The notes under the pieces were generated by a model. It saw nothing but the letters and a program-made list of their open reading frames with translations, had not been told where the DNA came from and made no database searches. A program made the translations under genes and the position numbers. DNA of 64,000 bases from Uloborus plumipes (lineage: Eukaryota; Arthropoda; Arachnida; Araneae; Uloboridae): NCBI GenBank assembly GCA_038373865.1, contig JAXGGA010001034.1:1-64000 (forward strand). The letters are read 5' to 3'. Shown piece by piece: positions 10,464-23,364 of this stretch (the first letter of the stretch is position 1; each line of letters starts with the position of its first letter).

Positions 10464-10771
10464 TAAGGCCCCTATATAGACGAGCCGACGCATCAAGATT
10501 AAGTTTCACTGCTTTGGATCTAGCTCGTGTTATGTCTTTTCTGGCGGTTGATGGAGCGGTTGTCTTTTCTAGCAAGTTATCGCGTTTTGGTCATTTTTCA
10601 CTGTTAGCAATTATTAACGGCATGTGAATTTGGCAAAACTTGGCAATGCCCGAAACTTTGTTCTGGTAACCCTACACTGCAGCAATGCAAATGGAAAGTT
10701 CAAGTTATTAATTGGATCCAAAGTGGTCGAACTTAAACTTGATGCGCCGGCCTGTCTATATAGTGGCTCTA
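10464..10771. mobile_element. hAT-like MITE, copy 2 (8-bp TSD)
   Basis: Same family as 1388-1684: TAAGGCCCCTATATAGACG at the left and CTATATAGTGGCTCTA at the right, flanked by a perfect 8-bp duplication ATTGAAAC (10456-10463 and 10772-10779). 308 bp, no coding capacity. Confidence 0.85.
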
Positions 10772-10995
10772 ATTGAAACAATCCATAATTCCATCTGATT
10801 TCTTTTAGTGTTGCCATTCCGAAAACACAATAAGTAGTGCAGACCATAATTGAATTTAATCATACAATAAACCATGAAACAATAAAAGTAAAACACAGAA
10901 GACGATAAGTTTGCTAATAACAGTAACAGTTGGATTGAACGAATTCCATATCATTTATAGGATAAGTAATTGTTTTTGTTTTTAACTTATTTATT

Positions 10996-12542
10996 AACAA
11001 GAAGTTCTGTCAAGAACTAAACGAGCCTACTTTCCCGTACATCGACATCGGCATTCTAGCATCTGATCATTATTCTCTTGATCATCTGAGACTAAACATT
11101 ATGTCAAACATACCTTTTTAGCACTTAAAGCTGATTTCTAAAAGCAAAATATACCCCTCTCATCAGATGAAATAGAGACATAAAAAGTAAATAAATGAAT
11201 AAATGAAGTTTTGTCGCACCTTTTAAAGAATGTAACTGTTAAGGTTCTTCCGTAGAAAAATTCCTCAATCGTTTTCAAAAGAAAAAAATTAAAAGTACAA
11301 AGTACATCAAAACAAAATTTATCAAAGAAAGGAAAAAAAACTCGTCCGTCGATAAAATGTCTCGATTTTCACTTTTAAACCGTTTGCCAGTTGTTAAATA
11401 TAAATACAGAATAAAATGCCCTCGTGAATGAAACACTTTTGTTACAAAAAAAAATCGTCTGCCAAAAAAAAAAAAATAATAGTAATAAATAAAATAACAC
11501 AAATGAATAAATAAACAAAAAATCGTCTGCACAGTCAGTCATTTTTTTCTGAGCCTGCATTTCCGCCATGTTTGTGGAGTCGGAGTCGGAATCAGAGTCC
11601 TCACAGAAGATTATTCAGAAAAATACTTTACAAACATTATTTATCAAAACCATTTTTTTACAAAGTTAGTTTGAAGGAAATCCGACTTTAAGTTCCAGGA
11701 TCAACATTCAACTTAAATTCCCCGTAGGCGCTAATGTTAAATTTTTTTCTGAACGGTTCAATATTGAACGAAAAATGGTTCAAACCAAAAAGCGAAATAA
11801 GGGAATGAACCTCTCCGAGATCTTTCAAACAAAAAAAAGTTTATTCCATTCGGATGGTTCACTCAGAAGTTATTAGGTGGGGAAAGGTTGCTTGAACGGT
11901 TCAATGTTGAACGAAAAAATGTTCAAATTGAAAATTTAAATACTGTAATGAAGTATCCTTGCTGAGATCCTTCGAACAAAAAAAAAGTTTATTTAAATCG
12001 GACTGTTAACTCAAAAATTATTAGGGGTGACAGCTTGCTTGAGCGGTTCAATGTTGAACGAAAAATTGTTCAAATCGGAAATGTAAATACGGGAATGAAG
12101 TATCCTTGATAAGATCTTTCGAACAAAAAAAAGTTTGTTGAAATCGGACTGTTCACTCAAAAGTTAGCATCGCGGGACAGGTTGTTTGAACGGTTCAAAG
12201 TTGAACCAAAAATTGTTCAAATCGAAAAATCAAATATGAGAATGAGCTGTACTCGCCGAAATCTTTCCAACAAAAAAAAGTTTGTCCAAATCGGAATATT
12301 CATTCAAAAGTTATTAGAGGGGGACAGACAGACAGACCGACACACAAATTCCCCATCTCAATACCCTACTTTCAAATTTTTAATTTTTCGATATTCATTT
12401 TACCTTTTTATTTTTTTAACTTGGCGATATATTTGGACTTGGCGATATTTTTCGGACTTGGCGATATTTTTTAGATGCATTAAGCCAATTTTAATACTTT
12501 TTTCGTCTTTCTTTTATTTTTAACGGGAAAGTAGGCTAAAAA
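10996..12542 (-). mobile_element. HINE/DINE-1-like element, copy 3 (four units)
   Basis: Complete copy with the same termini as copy 2 (hairpin side at 10996, AGCCTACTTTCCCGT side ending about 12537). It carries only four ~147-bp units (starts near 11751, 11893, 12041 and 12188) and a short GACA/GACC tract. Its body (for example GTACAAAGTACATCAAAAC) matches copy 5 (62061-63977) better than copies 1, 2 and 4, pointing to a subfamily. Confidence 0.7.
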
Positions 12543-12978
12543 TGATTGATTTTGCTTTGAGATAATTTCCATTTTTCTTGTTTTTAAACATAGCTAAACG
12601 AGAGATATTGCAAGAATTAGCGATATATATTCAATTTTAGCACACGGGAATCTATCATTCTCGTTAAAAGTTCCCCCTATTTTTTTTTCCAATCCATTTC
12701 TCTCTTTCAATGAACGCAAACCTTCTTCGGCAGTTAACGAACTTTCTCTTCTTCACACAAATCAGGAAGTCAGAACAATTTTCCTGTTCGACGAATTCTA
12801 ACAGGTAGTCCGCATATTATGCGAGGCAATTCTTTTCATGAAATCGAATTATTAATTATTAGTTTCTTCAGTTTTTCATGTCTTTGTCTATATGATGAAG
12901 AAAGTTTTTTAAAAAAAAATTGAAAAACTACAATTAGGTAAATTACGATCATAAAAAATGTGATCTTGCTTGTACAAG
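12543..12978. other. No gene seen
   Basis: AT-rich DNA with no recognisable repeat end or coding trace. Confidence 0.4.
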
Positions 12979-12980
12979 TA

Positions 12981-13149
12981 GTCAAACCCGCTCAATAGAA
13001 CATAGGTTAAAATAATATCCCGCTTAATGTAATACATTTTCAATTTACTAAGCCATTGCATTGTGCTATTTTAATCCCGGATAATGGAATATCCCGCTTA
13101 TTAGAACATGATGTAACAAAATGTCTATTACATTAAGCTAGTTTGACTG
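12981..13149. mobile_element. Tc1/mariner-type MITE (TA flanks)
   Basis: GTCAAACCCGCTCAATAGAAC at the left is mirrored by ATTAAGCTAGTTTGAC at the right, with TA at 12979-12980 and 13150-13151. Internal CCCGCTTAATG and CCCGCTTATTAGAACA motifs repeat the terminal theme, as in many mariner or pogo derivatives. No transposase. Confidence 0.45.
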
Positions 13150-13428
13150 TAGTAGGAAAACAAAATCTGAAGTATGAAAAAAGTAAGGAAATAAATACCT
13201 TTTTGCTTAAAAATAAAATCAATTAATCCAACGTTCAAAAAATAATAAATGCACAGGAATACGCAGATACGTGTTTCGGCGATACAAGGAACGCCTTTTT
13301 CAATGCACAAAATGTGAGCTTATGGATGTTAAAACATCCGACAAAAGCCAAAGCCTTTTGTCTACTTAAAATCGAAGGATGTAAGATTTGCGTACACATA
13401 AAAATACTTATACCTGCAGTTAAATAAG
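13150..13428. other. Unassigned repeat-like segment
   Basis: On the reverse strand a block reads GAAAAAGGCGTTCCTTGTAT then CGCCGAAACACGTATCTGCG, which reminds me of conserved 3' segments of arthropod retroelements (possibly Penelope-like). This is memory only and nothing else supports it. Confidence 0.25.
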
Positions 13429-14320
13429 CTTCCACTCAGCACCAACATTCACATCGACCTTCTGGAGCCATGCAACAAAAATGAACAGAGTGATATCATT
13501 AGGAAAAAGGGACTAAACACAATTGGAAAATTCCCAAAAGAAAAGTTTGTTCATGCATTTACAGATGGTTCCTCTGACAAAACTATCACCAATGGAGGTT
13601 CTGGTGTGTTTTTAATTGCTCCAGATGATACCCCTTGCCAAGGCAAATTCAGTGCAGGAAAAATAGCCTCCAACATCACCTGCGAGCTACGAGCTTCTTT
13701 GGAGGCACTTAATATGCATAGGACCCTTCCCACTACTAAACAGGCACAGGGGCCAGTGATTTTTTTGTGACTCTAAGGCCGCCCTCCAGGAAATTTCAAA
13801 GGGGCACTCTTCTATCACCTATGAAATCATCTCAGGTCTTCAGGAGATCCAGGCTATGAACAAGACCTGTACGCTTCAGTGGATACCTGCACATGTCAAA
13901 ATAGCAGGCAACGAATATGCTGATAAATTAGCCAAGGAGTCCAGAGAACTTAATACTAACAACAACAGTGTCTATCTCCAAGGTGCAAACGCAATAGCGA
14001 AATCTAAACTTAGAGATAAATCAATCCAAGTGAAACACCAGCTTTGTGAAATAAATACAAGTCGACCAATAACAAAAACTATAACCAGGCTGAGAACCGA
14101 CCATCACAGGGGCATGGAGATTGATGGAGAGGGTAGAAGGATGTATAGAAACTGTTGCAATTGCCCAGATACACAGCTTACACATTGTCATATCTTTGAG
14201 TGTCCAGCAATAAGTGCGAACCTGAGAGAAATTGGTGTATTGCCGTCACTTGTAGACCTTTATGACGATAACATCCAACAAATCGCAAAAGCAGTTATGA
14301 GGATCCATGGAGTTATTTAG
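13429..14320 (+). pseudogene. Non-LTR retrotransposon ORF2 fragment: RNase H and C-terminal zinc knuckle
   Basis: Broken 3' part of a Jockey/CR1-type reverse transcriptase polyprotein. The first frame (13429-13764) gives LPLSTNIHIDLLEPC and then the RNase H start with FTDGSSD and CELRASLEAL. An extra T in the run at 13760-13766 shifts the frame. The second frame continues CDSKAAL, then WIPAHVKIAGNEYADKLAKE and a cysteine/histidine cluster CCNCPDTQLTHCHIFECP, ending at a TAG at 14318-14320. The acidic set expected for RNase H (D of TDGS, E of CELR, D of CDS, D of YADK) is present, so only the frameshift and the missing upstream endonuclease and reverse transcriptase disable it. A TAAA-rich tail follows. 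Related C-termini are, to my memory, abundant in spider genomes. Confidence 0.85.
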
Positions 14321-14374
14321 TTCGGCTAAGTCATAGACACGACAAAAAAAATAAATAAATAAAATAAAATAAAG
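14321..14374 (+). other. 3' UTR and A-rich tail of the retrotransposon
   Basis: Twenty-odd bases after the stop codon the sequence becomes a run of AAATA/AAATAAAAT units, the kind of simple tail left by target-primed reverse transcription. It marks the 3' end of the 5'-truncated copy. Confidence 0.6.
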
Positions 14375-14406
14375 TGTTCCGTTTCTTCTGAAAAATGTAT
14401 AGTTAA

Positions 14407-14906
14407 CCCTTCACTGCACGATTTTTTATATTTTCATGAAAAAAATCATTTGTTACCTTTTAAATAGCCCTGAGTTCAGGAAAAATGAAGAAAAAAATTA
14501 ATCTTAAAAATGTGCACCAAAAATGATGTTTTAATTGTTTGTTCTATATATGGCACAAAGCACATAGCATATGCTTTGTATACCGATAAGTGTAATAATC
14601 TACAATGTGTTTTGTGCCATAAGTGGTATAAACAAACTTTCCACTAAGTGTATTTAAACATTTTTAGAACAAAGGAAATAATGACTAAGCACACTTCTAA
14701 CGGAAATGCAGACACTCTTTCTTTCAAAAGCAAGAACTGTAATACCTAGACTAGTGCAACTAACTAGTGCATAAAAATCACACTAAACTGTTACAGCAAT
14801 GTTCCAGAAGGGGCACAAAGCTCAGTTTAACTGCATTTAAAAATCATAGGAATATATGAGGGTTTATTTGGTTTGTGCCAGATCTGGCACACCGTGCAGT
14901 GAAGGG
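14407..14906. mobile_element. piggyBac-like MITE (TTAA), 500 bp
   Basis: Perfect 14-bp inverted termini CCCTTCACTGCACG / CGTGCAGTGAAGGG are flanked by TTAA at 14403-14406 and 14907-14910. TTAA duplication with CCC-starting termini fits piggyBac. The interior has repeated TGGCACAAAG/GTGCCA motifs and no transposase. Confidence 0.75.
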
Positions 14907-14910
14907 TTAA

Positions 14911-16448
14911 TCAAGTAATAAGTCCAAACAAAACTTTCTTTTGTTGCTAATGCAGAAATGTATTACCATAACGACAAATATCATTGTTAATTTTGTTATT
15001 TTCCTTAAAAATGTATGACAGTATTTTATAGCATTTTTTTTCCTACTTTTCCATTTTCAACCGAGTACTAAAAACCAACATTTCTCTCACGCCCAAAAAA
15101 TATTTTTCTATTTTCTGCATGCTTTGCTCTTATAGAAGAATACTGCAGTTTCTTTCTTTTTTATATTTCATGGTATGTAATGTTAGAGTTGTGATCTCAG
15201 GTCTTGGAGTTTAAGTAGAGATCTTGCGTGAAAATAAGAAATGTCAGAAGTATGACACAGTCTCCAACGTCATGAAGGGTTTTATTTCTCCTACCCTTTT
15301 CTTTCGGAGTTTCAAATCTCAAAGGATTTTATATCAAGAGTTGGAATTCCTCTCAATGTGGTTTGAGACTTCTTCTCTCCGAGATTTCTTTTGAAATGGG
15401 TTTATATAAGAACTACCAGGCACAGGAACAGAAAATTTAGGCACTCTCAAAATACAATCGTTTTGACTATAATTCAATTGTAACTGAAAAAAATATGGGA
15501 ATTTAAGCCAGTTTTATTGAAAAAAGTAAAAATCTGTACTTTAATGCCACGTTTTTAAGTGAAACATAAAACAATCAAAATGGTTTAAGATGTTTTGATG
15601 TGAGCCCTCAATATGTATGAGATAAATTTATATAAATGGATTAAAAAATCGGCCTTGCAGAATAAAAATTAGATCGTCTTCTTGAAACTTTTTCACGGGT
15701 ACTTGACGTACATATATTTTGCATCAACATTTTTTTGCAAATTGCAAAAAGAACTTTTGATGAGGAGTTGTTAATCGTAGTAGTTTAAATTTAGTCACAA
15801 AGTAATCATTAGTACTAATTGAAAACCGAAGTAGCAGTTCCTAAAAACTTGGACAAGTAACTTTTAGAGTTATTAATTTTTGTATTTTCAAAGTATAAAT
15901 GTGCTTTATTTATTTTTGAACAATTTGATTTTATGATCAAATAAGGACAGTAATATAACTCTCTTATAGTTTTATTGAAAATATTAACCTTAATATCAGT
16001 ATTAAATATTGTCCCCTCCTTATTATGTGATTCTCTCACTGATCTATTAAAATTCCTCTAACTGCTACTGAAGAGCATATAAAGCTAGTTGATGGAAACA
16101 GAACAAACAGGTAGCTATAACAGCACATTGCTTTTAAAAAGTATCTTGATTTTCAGTTCTATTGTTCTCAAAGGATCTCAGAATATTGATTTTTAGTTTC
16201 ATTGTTCTCAGAGGGAAATTTTGACAGAAAATGAACCGAAAGTTTTTTACCTCATCACTCTCTCATTAACCCCTACTAAAGAGATATAAATAATAAAAAA
16301 TCTTATTAATATTGCTTTATAAATATTTAAATATAGTCATAGCCCACTAAGTTGAAACTCAATTCAGATAATTGTTCAAAAGAAAATAGTCATTTTATTA
16401 TAATTTTTTCACTTCCTCATATTCCTCATAAGTGAGAAGGGATACAAC
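14911..16448. other. No gene seen (1.5 kb)
   Basis: AT-rich DNA, many stops in all frames, no repeat termini identified. Confidence 0.4.
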
Positions 16449-16452
16449 TTAA

Positions 16453-16971
16453 CATATTTATGCCCAGTAGCCTCGAAACGGGACGCTTGTTAGTTGCTGC
16501 ATGCAAAAACCTGTAATAGGTATATCATTTTTCTAAAGCTGTTTTTCACAAGGTTAATAGTCCTTCTTCTTAAGAAAACCAGTTCGAGCCACTATTTGGA
16601 CATCAGAGTTTATTTATTGACAGCTATTTTCAGACAAATCAGTCAAGCAACGATCCAGCATGGGTAGCCACAGAAAGTAAGTTTTTTTTTTTGCGCACTT
16701 ATTCTTCATAAAATTAAACTATTTTAAAATGATTTGCTTAAAATTGATCAAAGATGCCTTCTGTAATGTTACTTTGCACAAGTAAAGTCAAGTAAGGTCG
16801 TATTTTGCTCACATATCTGCAAAATATCCCATAAACAGGACGTTAATAACTTAACAAATATGGCAACGGCGAACTATTTTGAGCCTAAAATGTATGTAAA
16901 TCATTCCAAGTAAGAGTTTTAAGCAGATAAAAATTGAAAAAAATATTTAAAAAAACTTGGGCATAAATGGG
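16453..16971. mobile_element. piggyBac-like element, family 2, copy 1
   Basis: TTAA at 16449-16452 and 16972-16975 flank termini CATATTTATGCCCAGTAGC and TTGGGCATAAATGGG. The ends and most of the interior (GGGACGCTTGTTAGTTGCTG, TATCTGCAAAATATCCCATA) recur at 51682-51998, which lacks about 200 bp present here. No transposase frame. Confidence 0.75.
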
Positions 16972-16975
16972 TTAA

Positions 16976-19900
16976 AGAGTGATAATTTAGGCTTATGTGC
17001 TATGGGATAGATTAAACTTTTGTAGCTGTAAAATAAGTGCTAATAAACACATTTTTTATGTATATTTTACCACAAAAATAATAATTCTAAAATTTATTTT
17101 CCTCTTATATATTATTTCTCTAATTAAATATCTTATAAGTTATCCCAGAATGTGGCGCAACGGAAGCACCCTGTTGCCAGACTTCGGGACCAATCTGAAA
17201 AGGAGGCTGCATAGCAACTGGGGAGCAAAAATGAAAATAAATAGCAATTCGTCATAGATCAAAAACGACATTTCTCTCTTCTTCCGTACACTCTTTATAC
17301 GTTTCTCTGTGAAACCTAAGTCGATACTAAAGTAATCCTTTTTAAATTATTCATACATTACACAGGTTTCAATAATACGCAACTGAAAACCTCGTTAATT
17401 TCACTCCCGAATATAAAACGACGAAAATTAGCTTCTTCGACTACGTATTATTAGTTTAATAGAAGTTAATAGCAAGTATTTGGACAGTGCTCAAGTAAAG
17501 CGCCCGCTCCTAATTACAAAATCCAGAGGGGCTTTCTGACCTTTGACAGCTATTTAAGTGCTAGAAACAGCGTGGAGCTGCCGAAAAGGATGCTCGATGA
17601 CGCCTTAGAGAATAATTAGAGCTTGGCTGAAATGAAACTTTTAAAGCTTCAAAGACTTGGGATAGTTTGAAATGAACTTCACTTAAAGAGAAGATGTCAT
17701 TGAGAAGGTGTTGCAGATTCTTCAAGTTTTACAAAATTGTTTTTTAAAAGGAGTTAGTTTGGAAATAGTGATTTCATTATCTGTGTAGTGATGGAATGAA
17801 ATATTTAACAAGCATTTGATAGGTTTTATCTGGTATTGTGCAGTTAAAAACAGCGATGATTCATCTGAATTCAATTAACTATTGCTATGTATAATTTATG
17901 GAAGCATTCTTTGTAAAAAAAAAAAAAAACCTAAATTAGCTGTTGGTGAAGCACTTTTAGAGGTTAAGGATAGCTTATTTAAGTAAAATCGATTTTTTTG
18001 AAGTACGAATTAGTTATACATACACTTTAATCAAGTATGGACAATTTAATAAATGAATATTTGGATTAGAAGTAGATAGTTTGACTTTCCTGGCCAATCA
18101 CTGCTCTATTATGAAAACCAATCAGGAGTAAGAAATAGCCAGCAAAAGCTGACATGCTTAACAGTTGATTGGAAATAGCCTTTATTTCGCTTTATTCTGT
18201 AGAACAAAAGATGTTTCTTTTATAATAAACTTGCAATCAACTTTTTTATTGCAATATTTCTATTTTAATTTTTGAATTGATTTCGTATCAATTTAAACAT
18301 GTAAGCTCCACATGCAACCGCAAATGCATTCCAATATTACATTATATGCATAATTATTTTCTTAAAATTCGATTCAAGTGTAGCAGCACTTTCGCTTGAC
18401 TTAAACCGATCTCAAAAATGATCTCAAAGATCAATATAAAATCGACAATCTTTTTTTTCTATTTTTTTCCATACAAAATTGAAGCGATTTTTTAAACTTC
18501 TAGAAAGAAAAAGATTCGATCAAAAGTAGTTGCACTTCAAAATGTTAAAGGTATGAAACGAAGTCAAATCTTGAATATAAATTGCACGTCTTCACTGAAT
18601 GTATCACAAGATACTTATATACAAGGAGTGCACTTCTCATTTTTACACTCACATGAACTTCCACTTCCATCTCAATACGAGGGTATCACCTTTAAATCCA
18701 TAGCAATACCGACTTAAAATGCTCCCATAGATACGTCATCAAAAAAGGAATACTTCGAGGACCAAATAATACCTTCTTTGAAATCAAGGTTGAAGTATCG
18801 AAATGTTTTTTTTTTTTTTTTTTTTTTTTTTGTATGACTAAACTTTCAGTAAAAAACTTGCCCAAACTTTTATTAAACTATCACAAACAGACCGTAAAAT
18901 TGAACGTCAGTTTAGTCAGAATTTCATAAAGACGCTCAATGGTACGCTAAAGACGCTCAATGGAAAAATTACTAATCGTCATTTCCAGAAATTTTGAATA
19001 TTAATAATGACGCATACCAGATTTTTGATCTTACTTTTTTTTTCAGGTATAAACTTAAGCGATAGTTTATTAGCGTCAAGGGCAACTATTTTCTACTAAT
19101 GTTTCAATTTGGATTGATTCTCTTGATCCAGTTTTTTTTTTTTTTAATGTATGTAAAGTGATGGAGAGTTTTCTTTTCAAGCACGAAATGAAATTAGTGC
19201 GTTAGTGTTCTAAAATAGTTAGTTATATTGTCTAAAATATTTTAATTAAGTTTTTAAGGGAATGAGAGTTTTATTTTAATTGTAATTACATTAACAGGAA
19301 TAGTGAAAGCATCTTGGTTTCAAAAACCCCACATTACTTTTAGATCCCGAAAATAGAAAATGTTGAAACTACACAATTTACATAACACGTTAAAACCAAA
19401 AAACACGTTGTGCTTGCAGCGAAACTTTGTATAGCCTTCATCTTAACTCATTATAAATAAAACGTTTTATTTGCAAGTGTAAAGTGGTTAAATCAATCCA
19501 GCACTATAGATTACCACAGCAATACATCAACAGTGTCACTGCGCGTCCAAAATTAGGATGATAGATGGCCTTTAAATGGAGGACCAACAAACAGCAATTA
19601 CGTTAGGTGAGAATGAAGATAGATGTACTCTTTTTAGGGTGCGCAGGGAACGGTTTTAAATTTTAATTAGTTTGTGACACACAAGTGTCAGTCAAGATGT
19701 TGCTAGTTTGGAGGAAGAAACGAGCTGAATTTTGTGTGAGAAAACATTATTTTGGGAGAAAACAGAAGTGGTTGAAGTTCTTGCAAAAAAAAAAAAATCT
19801 AAAAGGAGCGGCATCGGAGAAAAAATGTCTTTCGGTGTTTAGTTTGAGAGCCTTTTTTTTTCTGGTTAAGTTCCAGAAATGTGTTTGCTTAGTCTAAATA

Positions 19901-21526
19901 CTTTATTCTTATGCATATCGAGCGAATATATTTTAGCTTCCAAATCAATATTTTGCTTCAAATTTGAAAATTTGAACTGCTACGTACTTGGAATTTATTT
20001 ACTAAATGCTTCTTCGAAAAAGGCGAAACTGCTTAATTGTGGAGCCGTGGATTTTTCTGTGCTAAGTTATGAGAGTTTTTGACATCAGTTTTTAGAAAAT
20101 CATTAATGTTGCAAGTGAGGGCATTAAAAATAGACACGAATTTGGTTTCACAGTCAATTTCTGTCATATTTCTTCAGCATTACTTGCAAACGCACAATTG
20201 TGCAACATAATTATACAGGGAAAAAAAGATTTTTTTAATTTACCAAATTACTGCACCCCCCCCCTCCTCTCCTTATCTTCTTTTCTCTTTTTCCTTCATT
20301 TTTTAAAGACTTTTTCTGTACTTGCTTCTGTCATGGTTTTCACCTTTTGCTTCCGGTTGCAGAGTTAAATCCAGCAGCGTGAGCTTTAACGCACTTCCGC
20401 TTTATTTAATAGTGGAGTTGAGTCGAGTACAATCATTGGCAGGACTATGACTGGAAGCTTTAAATCCGACTGAAATTGTTGGAGATAAACCTTGCAATAT
20501 TAAAGCAAAAGAAGAAATGAAACGAATGAGATTAGCTAACAATCAACATATTAGTCCAGTTCAAAAATTTGCTTAAGTGACTTATTAAAAAAGGCGATTA
20601 AGGGCTGTAGAAAATGCATTGGTAGTTCTTCAAATTGAACATTACGCTTAATGGCGGTTGACTCAAAATAAGTTGATAAATTAACAAAATTGGAAACGAA
20701 TTTCATACTTTTTAGTGCGAATGAGCGGACAGAAATAGTCTTTATTTTTAAAAAGTTTTTTTTATATTTTTTTTTCGTTAAATTAGAAAAACATAAGCTA
20801 CATGTAAATTTCATAAATAACATGAAATAAAAGGAGGAAAACACTTGTTCGAGTAATACGTAAATACATTTAAATAGAATTAGAAAATAGGTATTATACT
20901 TGGAATTCTATCCATCCAGCAATAAATAAATAAACCTTTCATATGAAGCTGAAAGTCAGAGGTATGCATTAAGGCAAAGAGGAATCAAGTATTATTCTAG
21001 CATGTTTATTTTATAGACTATCACGGAGAGCACAAGAGAAGACTTCGGATGCATTATGGGTGCTTCATAGCTTCAATATCTTTCAGATATATACGAAAAA
21101 ACTCATAATGGTTCGTTTAGCAATCAATTGTGCAACAACTATTTTACGTATTTTAGTTAGAGGAGCATATTTTCTGCATTATTAATAACATTAAAGTCTT
21201 TTTGTTTTCAGTAAGAATAACCAGCGGCTGTTTATTTTACAGCAAAAAAAATTAGATTCAGCATAGAGGCAATTACTGTCTGACTGCCAATGAGAGGGAA
21301 CGGCTAACATCCGTTTTACTGGCGAAAATCTGTGAGACTAAAATTTTGGTTGAGTTTGGTTTCTTGAAGACAAGCAATATGAATATTGTCGTCATGAAGA
21401 AGACAAGATAGCTCGCCATTTTTTTTTTCGTTTCATTAATGTTGAGCTGTATCCCTACAGCAAAAAATAAATTTAAAAAAACCTTCATGTGAAGCTAAAA
21501 GTCCGATGTATGCATTAGTCCTCGTG
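16976..21526. other. No gene or element identified (4.5 kb)
   Basis: The longest blank stretch. It contains A and T homopolymers (27 T near 18806-18832), a small less AT-rich island at 17470-17620 open for about 50 codons (tested and not accepted as an exon), and a direct repeat of about 55 bp (20920-20975 and 21461-21515, both with GAAGCTRAAAGTC and GTATGCATTA). No coding family is recognised. Confidence 0.4.
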
Positions 21527-21971
21527 CACTGCAAAAAATGAGTGTTGTTTTTACAGTATAACATAGCTAATGTTATGGTAATAAACTGTATATATTGCTA
21601 ATTTTACAGTAATAAACTGTATAAATTGCTAATTTTACAGTAATAAACTGTATATATTGCTAATTTTACAGTAATAAACTGTATAAATTGCTAATTTTAC
21701 AGTGATAAACTGTAAAATTGCTAACTTTACAGTTTATTACCGTTCATTTTACTGTTTAAAACTGCTACCTCGGATGCCAGTATTATACTGTTGCTTTTGC
21801 AGTATATTATTGCTAAATTTTAAGGCAATAAACTAAAATTTCGAACTTTACAGTAATAAACTGTAAAATTACTAGTTTTACAGTTTATTACGGTGCATTT
21901 TACAGTTTGAAATTGGAACCTCGGCTGGCCAGTATTATACTGTAAAAACAACAGTTAATTTTTTTGCATTG
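21527..21971. mobile_element. CACTG-TIR foldback MITE, copy A
   Basis: The left end CACTGCAAAAAATGAG and right end TTTTTTTGCATTG are inverse. Just inside, TTTTTACAGTATAACA and TATTATACTGTAAAAAC mirror each other. The interior is built from TTTACAG/CTGTAAA motifs in both orientations, so much of the element can fold back on itself. No clear target duplication and no coding capacity. Superfamily unassigned. Confidence 0.75.
21579..21733 (+). repeat. 31-bp tandem repeat, five units, inside MITE copy A
   Basis: Five units start at 21579, 21610, 21641, 21672 and 21703, each TAATAAACTGTATAWATTGC followed by TAATTTTACAG. Units 1 and 3 read TATATATTG while 2 and 4 read TATAAATTG, so the real period may be a 62-bp dimer. 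The other MITE copies have one or two such units, so this is a local expansion. Confidence 0.85.
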
Positions 21972-22930
21972 TGGCACACTTCTCGTAGTGTCCCCGGACT
22001 TCAGGACACAATGTGTCGGCTACCCCGAACGCATTATTAATATCACATTGGAACTTGGACGGCCGTTCATATTGCTCCGACTCGGAATAATATGCTATAA
22101 ATTTTATGAATTTTATAGGGGAAAGCGGGCCGAGCGAAATAGTCAGTTGTTAAATTACGGAGCGTAAAAATACTTTTAAAAGTGAATTTTTGTTATAACT
22201 CTGATAAGTTAGGGGACATTACGTTTTGATGTTCGTGAACTTAAAAAAAAAAAAAAAACTGACCATTAAACTCGCTTTTATTTTATTCTTTGACTTCTCC
22301 GAGATTGATTTGATGTGATTCTTTCTCTTTTTGACATTAAGTAGTGCGAGTCATTAGAGTTATTTGATTTACTGACAATAGAAAGCAGGCGGGGACGAGC
22401 TCTCCTCTGAACCTACGAAGCAACGAAAAAAGAGAAATAATTGAAGGTGCTTATTTTACTTTTGTCTTTCTTTCCGCTAAGTTGTATGACGATTTTTTTT
22501 GCTGCTTGGTCTGTCTTCCGTCATTTAAATCATGTCAACATATTAACTGCTGCATAAAACTCAGTCATAACGTAATTTAAGGGCCAGAATATTAATGAGG
22601 CAGTAATCGAGTGACTTAACAGGCAAGGTACAAATAATAGGAAATGGTAGACTTCATTAGTGAACGTTTCATTCGCTGCACGCTGGGCTGAACACTTTCC
22701 ATTTCACTAAATCATTTTTTTGTTTTATATTTACTATAACAATACTGTAAAATTTTAACTACTTGACTTGGGGGGGGGGGGGGTAAGTTTCTTTCTGCCT
22801 TTCCCAGCATTTCTTTATGGTGAAATACGTGATTCATGCCGCCTTGAAAATTTTTACGAATGAGAGTGACCACACCCCTACAGGACGGATATCAAAATTA
22901 TTTGTTTAACCCTGTGTCCCTAAGCGACTC
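21972..22930. other. No gene seen
   Basis: Mostly AT-rich. 21980-22140 is less AT-rich and open for 67 codons on the plus strand from 21964, but no family is recognised and the frame begins inside the MITE end. Confidence 0.4.
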
Positions 22931-22933
22931 TAA

Positions 22934-23077
22934 GGGCCATGCTCCACATCAGCGTAAAACGCGACCGAAACTGAAGGCAGAAACCGAAAATCCGGGTACT
23001 TTCCATAGGAACACCATTGAATCCATTTTACGCTTCTGCCTATTTTTTCTGCTTTACGTCGATGTGGAGCATGGCCC
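22934..23077. mobile_element. PIF/Harbinger-like MITE, 144 bp (TAA TSD)
   Basis: GGGCCATGCTCCACATCAG at the left and ATGTGGAGCATGGCCC at the right, flanked by TAA (22931-22933 and 23078-23080). Same length and interior (ACCGAAAATCCGGGTACTT) as 2662-2805. TWA duplication and GGG termini are the PIF/Harbinger signature. Confidence 0.85.
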
Positions 23078-23364
23078 TAAGAGTTTTGGGAATTGTAAAG
23101 ACTAAACAAGAACGATGTTAGTTGTCGTCATAACGACTTTTAAAAAAAATAAATCCTCCTTCCTTTAAAAAATATGTTTGCTTTTCAAAAACCGGACATT
23201 TTCCTTGATCACAGTTTTCAATGCTCTTTCATTTGCTAATGCAACTATTTATGCTGAAAAGGTAATTATTGTATGCTCTTTAATTTGATGCTTAACGATT
23301 TTAGTCTCTCAAATCAATTGCTTTTGAGAAATAAAATATAAACTAAAAAAAAAAAGCTTTATAA

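Noticed and set aside
12182..12523. Open frame of 113 codons (MFERFKVEPKIVQIEKS...), repeated at 47463-47885 and 62080-62466
   Set aside because: It is a reading of the ~147-bp HINE tandem units (147 = 3 x 49) plus the GACA/GACC microsatellite; it shifts with unit content and has no domain.
17470..17620. Less AT-rich ~50-codon open stretch that might be an exon
   Set aside because: No recognised domain, no convincing donor site, and a stop ends it; cannot be told from chance.
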